Shown piece after piece: positions 58,030 to 64,000 of a stretch of DNA of 64,000 nt. The first letter of the stretch is position 1; each line of letters starts with the position of its first letter. The notes below the pieces were generated by a model. That model searched no databases and had not been told where the DNA came from. It saw nothing but the letters and a program-made list of their open reading frames with translations. Source of the DNA: Ceratotherium simum simum (lineage: Eukaryota > Chordata > Mammalia > Perissodactyla > Rhinocerotidae); contig NW_004454173.1 in NCBI RefSeq assembly GCF_000283155.1, positions 11,673,596-11,737,595 on the forward strand, in the 5' to 3' direction. The translations under genes were made by a program, and so were the position numbers.

Positions 58030-58235
58030 AATCCCTGAGTACTTAGTGGGCCCCAGGCACTTGCAAACACTCTTTTACAAAGACTTCTAGACAGACTCAC
58101 AGCTCCCTCTTCAAGCTCATAGGTAGAGGCACTAGCCTGAGGCCAAACTTCCTGGGAAGGAGTGGAGCCAGGATTCAAGCCCAGGTTGGCCTGGATCCAA
58201 AGCCCAGGTTTTTGCCGCGGACACTAGTGACCTCT
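58030..58235 (-). repeat. MIR SINE
   Basis: Antisense MIR: GGGCCCCAGGCACTTGCAAA, then GAGCCAGGATTCAAGCCCAG. Confidence 0.7.
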
Positions 58236-59524
58236 CACACGCAGTGATGGACTGAAGGAATAGGACAGGCCCTGTCCTCTGGGTGGGGCTAAACGTTCTC
58301 TTAGGAGACAGAAGTCACCGAGACTTTTTTTCTTGCAGCAGCAGAGAGGAGCAATGGAATGGGTTTCCTTCCTTGCTCCTTGCACTTACGTGTGTCTGGG
58401 GAGAAGCAGTGGCAAGAAATTGCTGGACTTGTACTAGGCATTTAAGGGAAGAGGCTTTGCCCTGGAAAGAAGTGCCTTTTGCCACTATCCGGCCTGAAAC
58501 ATCCGGACTGGAAATATTTAGCCACAAGCTCTTCTAGTACATAAAGCCACTCAGAAGTGACAGTTGGGACCTGGCTCTTAGGACACATTCTCCCAACAAT
58601 GCGCGTTAAGTCATGTGGGCATCTGCTGCCCCCTCCCAAGGGTTTGGAGACCTGGAGTTACCCCCTCCTCCAAGATGGACTGGAATAGTGGAGAAGTCAG
58701 CGTGAGGTGGACTCAGGCAGGAGGGACTGGCCGTTATCATCATAGAGGAGAAGAGACCAGGCAGTTTCTGACAGCCAAGAAACACCTGTTTTAGGGCAGA
58801 AGTGAGGGATAATCTTGGTAATGTTGGAAAGATGGCATTTTGTCAGATACTGAGAGAACCCAGCGGAACAAATTTGCATTTATGTTCTACATGGGTTCCC
58901 CCTGGTGATTCATGGGCCAGCCACAGAAAAATGTGAGGTTTTCAAAAGTATTTTCTGTAGCAAATTCAGTACCACAATGAAACGGACCTGAGAATGAGCA
59001 TTTTAACAACACAGATGCAGCAATATATGCTTTATTAAGTGAAAAGCTTCTCAATTTTAATTTTTAGAAATTTATTTTACAAATTAGGATAGGCAGACAA
59101 GGTGATCCCTCAGGGCATATGGTCTTTCAAAAATGGCTTGCAGAGCAAAAAGTTTGAAGGCCTCTGTCGGGAAGAACAGGTTCTCTTTCCGAGGTCTCCT
59201 TATGCGCACCACTCAGCCTTGTTTCTAGTGAGAGAATAACGCCACCCTCTCTCCAACTGCAGGATAGAGAGATATGCTGTTGTCAGGTGTGCGGGCTGGT
59301 GAAGGCAGGGACCGCCTTTAACAGAGGTATGTCTATATACACAGAGAAAAAAAGACCTGGGGAAAACACCAAATGTGCTTGGTGGTTAACTGTGGGTGAT
59401 TCTTTTTTTTTTTTAAATATTCAAACTTATTTTTCAAAATTTCCACAAAGAATGTGCGTTCCTTTGATAAGGAGAAAAAAACACATTGTAAATACCTCTC
59501 TCAGGTAGAAAAATAACAAACATT

Positions 59525-59715
59525 TACATAACACACTGATTTACTAAGTCCTTTTCACACATAGTCTAATTTAATCCTCTTAACAGTGCTCTCTGATGAT
59601 TATTTCTATTTGGGCTTCAGAACACAGGCCTCAGGAGGTTTAGAAATTTTCTCAAGGACATTCAGCTCCAAGTAGCTGAGCCAGAGTGGAACCCAGTCTT
59701 CTCATTACAGGTTTC
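59525..59715 (-). repeat. MIR SINE
   Basis: Antisense MIR: TAACACACTGATTTACTAAG, then CCTCAGGAGGTTTAGAAATT and GAGCCAGAGTGGAACCCAGT. Confidence 0.65.
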
Positions 59716-61071
59716 ATCATCTGGTCAGATTCTAGAATCTTGGCATGAGAATCTGAGGCTGCAGAAGGAAATCCGAGGGCAGATTGGAGGAGAAAACAGG
59801 GGCACTGCTAACCTCATGGGAGGCAGAGGTTTGGCAGCTGCTGCTTGGATAACTGGGGTCACGATACTTCCAGTTTAATTTGGTGGGCTCCGGAAGGATT
59901 TCTGGGCTGTGTAGAAAGCACGTCCTCAGGAGATTGGTTCTCTGGGGCTCCTGGCAGCTGGGTTTTGCTCTGCCTGGCTCACCTCTCTAGTTGGAGAGAA
60001 TTGAGAACTGCTCCCCCGGGCCATGCATGGCCCCACACTTTCCTCCTTCTTTCCTGGGCCCAAGGCAGGGCCTTCTTCCTTGTGTGTTGGACAAAGTGAG
60101 AGGCACGTGGCCCAGGGTTGGCCACCTCCTCACACCGAGATCCCGGGGCTCCTCCAGGAGCCGGGAGGTGCCCACTGCTGGGGCAGGGGCTTCTGGGCTG
60201 AGGCAGGCCAATCTAAGAGAGGGAATTTGGAGACGAAGACAGGAAGGTGGAGTCACAGGAGGTCCTCTGCCAGAGCTGGATCACGATGTTCTGGGCAGTC
60301 CTTCCTTCCTCAGTTGGTTAGAAATGAAAAGGACTGGAAAGAGGGAGGGAGGGAGGCAAAGTAGACTGTCACCAGAGCCACCTGAGGATGCTGAGAGGAC
60401 ACTCCGGCTGGCGTTCCCCGTTCCTGTTTGGGGTTGGCCTTGCTGGGGTGAGGCTGATCTGTGCCTGCTTGTGGATGTGCACCAGCTGGAAGAATTCTGG
60501 AGTCCAGTTGATTGGGAAGGAAGATGAGAAGCTGTATTTTTTCTAGAGATAGCTCTTACCAGCTTGCAAGAGGCCAGTTGTTAAATTTTCAAGAATCTTG
60601 TGAATCATCATGTTGGTAGCTTAAACTTGGTTACGGTGGGAACATTTACACCATGGAAATTGGTAAACTACAAAATCAGGGCTTCCCCCTGCCAGACAGC
60701 TGGTTGTTAAACATTTACCTGCATACCCCTGGGCAGGAGTACCATTTATCTCATGGTTGGGGTTCACTGTGGACTTTTGAGGGAGACGATGACAACAATG
60801 TCTGGCTTTGGTCTCCTCTCCGAGATGTCACCATGGGAAGTGGGGTCCCCTTTGCCTGTGGCTGTCTCTGCTTTCCTTTTCCTCTACCTAAATCACAGAG
60901 GGCAGGCTTGGCTGAAAAGGGTCCTCCCACGTCCTCCACTCCTAGTCTCTCTAGACCATGGAGCAGCTAGTACAACGCCCAGGACAAAGCAGGCGCTCCA
61001 GAAACAGCTGTTCAAGGGGGCGGAGGAAGTCTGCATCACCTACTAGAATGTCATAGTTTTCCAGACTGTTG

Positions 61072-61085
61072 TCAGCAGAGGGCGC
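61072..61085 (+). promoter_or_regulatory. CTCF-like core motif
   Basis: Reads TCAGCAGAGGGCGC, agreeing with the CTCF core CCASYAGRKGGCRS at 13 of 14 positions. It is flanked by TATAGGACTAG. An orphan motif in a gene-free stretch; occupancy cannot be judged from sequence. Confidence 0.5.
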
Positions 61086-61234
61086 TATAGGACTAGTGAT
61101 GTGTCTGAGTTACAGCTCCGGCTGACACTCTTGCTTTAAAAGAAAAAAAACATCATTACTTCGAACGAATTAGGAAGGGGCCAAACTGAATTGGTGATTT
61201 TTAGGTAAAGCATCAATTTTGGAAAAAAACTGTA

Positions 61235-61335
61235 GTGCTCAAGTGATAATAATAAACATTGCTGTAGCACTTTACAGTCTACGAGAAGCACAGGGTCTAC
61301 GTTGACTTGTGTAATTCTCATGACAACACTCCGAA
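61235..61335 (-). repeat. MIR SINE fragment
   Basis: Antisense MIR tail-like: GCTGTAGCACTTTACAGTCT and GTGTAATTCTCATGACAACA. Confidence 0.55.
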
Positions 61336-61344
61336 GCAGGTGGA

Positions 61345-61585
61345 AACATCGCAGTGTAGTAGACACATGTGTGGGCTCTGGAGTCGGTGTCTGGGCTTCA
61401 ATCCTGGCTCCGTCAATTACCGACTCTCTGACTTTGGACAGGTCACGACACCTTCCTGTGCTTTGGGAATGACACTAGGACTTGACATTGGGCTTGTGTG
61501 AAGTGAGAGGATGTGCACAAAGCACCCAACAGGCTGCTTTGCAGGTAATTAGCGCTCAGCAGATGTTAACTCTCATTATTCTTGT
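61345..61585 (+). repeat. MIR SINE
   Basis: Sense MIR: GGGCTCTGGAGTCGGTGTCT, CTTCAATCCTGGCTCCGTCA and CTGACTTTGGACAGGTCACG. Head to head with the fragment before it. Confidence 0.85.
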
Positions 61586-62164
61586 TGCAACATAGGCACC
61601 TGATCTGAGTGTGAAGGAAACGCTCTGGGTCATATCCCTAGCACGGGCAAGCCAGGACAGAAGTCCCACCTCTTCCAACACAAGGTCTCTGCCTCTGGCC
61701 ACCACCTGTCCCCCAGCTGTCACTGCTGACAAACCTCCCAGCTGTGCACCTAAGGCTCGTCATTCCTGCTGGAGTGCTTGAAAACTACTTTTCAAAAAAT
61801 TCCCTCTTGAAATCCTATTTATGCTTTTAATGAGTAACTAATTTTTGTGCAAGAGCTCACAGCTGACTTCAGCCCAGTGCTCTCCAGGTCTCATGATGTG
61901 AATCCGAGCACTCAAAATCAAGTAGGTTTACTGTCCTGGCCAGTTTAAGCCTGGTGTCATGAACGCAAATGACTTCAGGGCCAGCAGGTGTAATAAGATG
62001 GGAGTAGTGGGGACTGTGGTCGTGTCAGAAGCAGGAAGTGGACATGCAGGCCTAGTATGGTTAGATTTTCTGACTTTTCAAAAGAAGCAAGAACTCCAGA
62101 TTTTTATGTGAAATATGCCAATTGATAAATCTTGTCAACTAATTTTAAGGTTTAGAAAAAACAC

Positions 62165-62430
62165 TGTGGGGGGGGCCAGCCTGGTGGCATAGTGGTTAAG
62201 TTCATGCACTCTGCTTCAGCAGCCCAGGGTTCACAAGTTCGAGTCCCGGGTGCAGACCTACACACTGCTCATCAAGCCATGCTGTGGTGGCCTCCCACAT
62301 ACAAAATAGAGGAAGATGGGCACAGATGTCAGCTCAGAGCCAATCCTCCTCAGCAAAAAGAGGAAGATTGGCAACAGATGTTAGCTCAGGGCCAATCTTC
62401 CTCACCAAAAAAACCCACACAAAAAAAAAC
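62165..62430 (+). mobile_element. ERE-related SINE
   Basis: Sense tRNA-derived SINE: GGTGGCATAGTGGTTAAGTT, GGTTCACAAGTTCGAGTCCC and an A/C-rich tail. Duplication AAAAAACAC at 62156-62164 and 62431-62439, weak because of low complexity. Confidence 0.88.
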
Positions 62431-62523
62431 AAAAAACACAACACCTGGGGACCAAATCAAATGTGTTTGTAGGCCACATCCAGTCTGTGGCTACCAGTTA
62501 GCAATCACTGGATAAGCCTTAAG

Positions 62524-62592
62524 GTTGGGGTGGGGTAGGGTGGGGTAGGAGGTGGCGTGGGGTGGGTTGGGAGGTGGGGTGGGGTGGGGTGG
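62524..62592 (+). repeat. (GGGGT)n-like G-rich tract
   Basis: A plus-strand run of GGGGTGGGGTAGGGTGGGGT type units over about 70 bp, with many G-tracts of three or more separated by one to three bases. It has G-quadruplex potential. Confidence 0.9.
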
Positions 62593-63639
62593 TCATGGCA
62601 CCTGATCCCTGGGGCAACAAGAGATCCTTATCTAAAGCCAGTGTATTTTGCTTAATTGATCATTTTCTCCCTTTGGCTGAGTTAAGTAACAGTCTTTGCT
62701 CTTTCTGCAAAGAATCACTTCCTTGTCTAAGTAGGTTGGAAGCTTCTGAATGGAGAATTGGAATGACTGGAATGACTGGAATCTATCTGCCACCCTGTGG
62801 TGTGATTACAGGCAAGTTTCAGATCCTTCCTACCCCCTGCCTCCAACAAACCTACTGCTGCTGGTTTTCCACCCTTTTAAGATTGGCAATGGCTGCTGTT
62901 GTTCTCCTCTATTGGGAAACTTGCTTAGAGAAAGAGGCTCCACTTTCCAAGTGCCAGGCGAGGAGCCTCCTCATTGGTCTACATTAGATCCTCCCCACTC
63001 CCAAATTTTGAATTATTATTTTCATTGCCAGTTTCTTCTTTAACATTCAAGAATCTTTGGAAACATACGCACTTGTGGTGTAGTCCATGTAGTGAGTCAA
63101 GGCAGGCAGAAGAAGTGTGTCATTTGGGATCCTCTGAGAAACAGATGTCAAGATGGAATTAGGTCTGCAATAAATGTATTGGGGAGCATGCCTGTGAAGG
63201 ATAAAGGGTGAGGGAGCAGGGGTAGGGGAGGAGAGCCTTCAGGCAGCAGTGCAGGCCTGACACTTGCCAAAGGAGAGAGGACAGGAAACAGGGTTGGGTA
63301 GGAAGAACCTCAGACCATTAGCACAGCACCAAGAAAGTCTTGGCCAGGCTGATGGGAAGCCCAAGAGCTGAGGAGTCACCACCGGCAGACCTAGCCCAGC
63401 TCTAGTTCCCCTGCTGTGCTGAGGAGACCTAAGTGTGAATGCTGCAGGGGTCCCCAAGTGCCATGGCTGAAGGCTGGCAGCCCCCTACACCCCTTGCAGC
63501 AGGTTCTCTCTCAAAGGGAGATCAGAGTGGTGCCCTCTTGTGATCCCCACCATCAGCAAGATCTCCGTGATTCCACAAATGTGTGGTGTTACTTACTTTT
63601 ACACAAAAACAGAGAGCAGAGTGTGGGGGTTCAAAATTA

Positions 63640-63830
63640 GTCCTAGGTTTGTGGCTCCATCACTGTGCTGGCTGTGACCCTAGACAAGGAGCTAAATTTC
63701 CTTATTTGTTCAATAAAAATAGTGAAATTCTCTCTCCCATGGAATTACTGTGAGAATTATAATAGAATGTACGTAAAGTGTTAGCAGAGAGCTGGGTATC
63801 TAGCAAGTGCTGAATAAATATTTTTACTTT
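63640..63830 (+). repeat. MIR SINE
   Basis: Sense MIR: GTGCTGGCTGTGACCCTAGA, CAAGGAGCTAAATTTCCTTA and GCAAGTGCTGAATAAATAT. Confidence 0.75.
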
Positions 63831-64000
63831 GGAATGTACTATGACATGAAATGTAGGCTAGCCATCCAACAACCTTTTCTTTACTTTGATTTTTAGAGGG
63901 CTTGTCTCTGACATTGTTAGAGTGAGTCTGGTCAGGGGTCAAGTGAGGATGCATTTATGGACAATGGCCATCGGCAGCACTCTCCTCTACCTCTCCTGTG

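Larger units (their letters stand above)
56780..64000. other. gene-free stretch at the right end
   Basis: Moderately GC-rich sequence around 56800-60600 contains open frames up to 178 codons (for example 59991-60527, plus) without recognisable domains or codon structure. Listed MIR and ERE copies lie within. I see no supported gene. Confidence 0.65.

Noticed and set aside
59991..60527. A 178-codon plus-strand frame
   Set aside because: No recognisable motif, no splice or promoter context, and overlapping frames of similar length on both strands.
1..64000. CRISPR arrays, bacterial operons or phage features
   Set aside because: The window is clearly mammalian genomic DNA; no regularly spaced direct repeats of that type are present.

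Overview
This is a window of mammalian nuclear DNA, almost certainly from a perissodactyl and most likely an equid. The diagnostic signal is about thirteen tRNA-derived SINEs of the equine ERE type: a GGCCGGCCC head, a GGTTCGGATCC-like B box, and an A-rich tail with TTAGCTCAGGGC-type motifs. They lie among older mammalian repeats (MIR, L2, L1M, hAT/MER5A, Tigger, MLT1). The only intact gene is MAX on the minus strand. In human, MAX lies at 14q23.3 next to FNTB and FUT8; neither neighbour is visible here.

Positions 1-22,500 hold MAX. The first coding exon (21725-21760), the 27-nt alternative exon (20975-21001), the basic/helix-1 exon (13390-13497) and the helix-2/zipper exon (834-957) are all present with consensus splice sites, and they encode the expected protein without a visible change. 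The usual last coding exon (rest of the zipper and C-terminal tail) lies beyond position 1. The alternative terminal exon of the truncated delta-MAX form (Gly-Glu-Ser-Glu-Ser-stop) is present at 340-356. The promoter is a CpG island (about 21060-22530) with two CACGTG E-boxes and three ACTACAA-type ZNF143/THAP11-like elements.

Positions 22,500-64,000 contain no intact gene that I can support. This flank is repeat-rich and shows layered insertions: ERE in ERE, ERE in L1, ERE in hAT in L2, and MLT1 in L2.

The most unusual content of the flank is the relic of an intron-containing TRIM-family E3 ligase gene on the minus strand. It has a damaged RING and B-box at 56.3-56.8 kb, an exact 23-nt TRIM-type microexon at 43.08 kb, and a frameshifted B30.2/SPRY exon at 41.3-41.8 kb. 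A second diverged B-box fragment lies in opposite orientation at 55.6 kb. I know of no TRIM gene annotated between MAX and FUT8 in human, so this may be a lost or otherwise undescribed TRIM locus.
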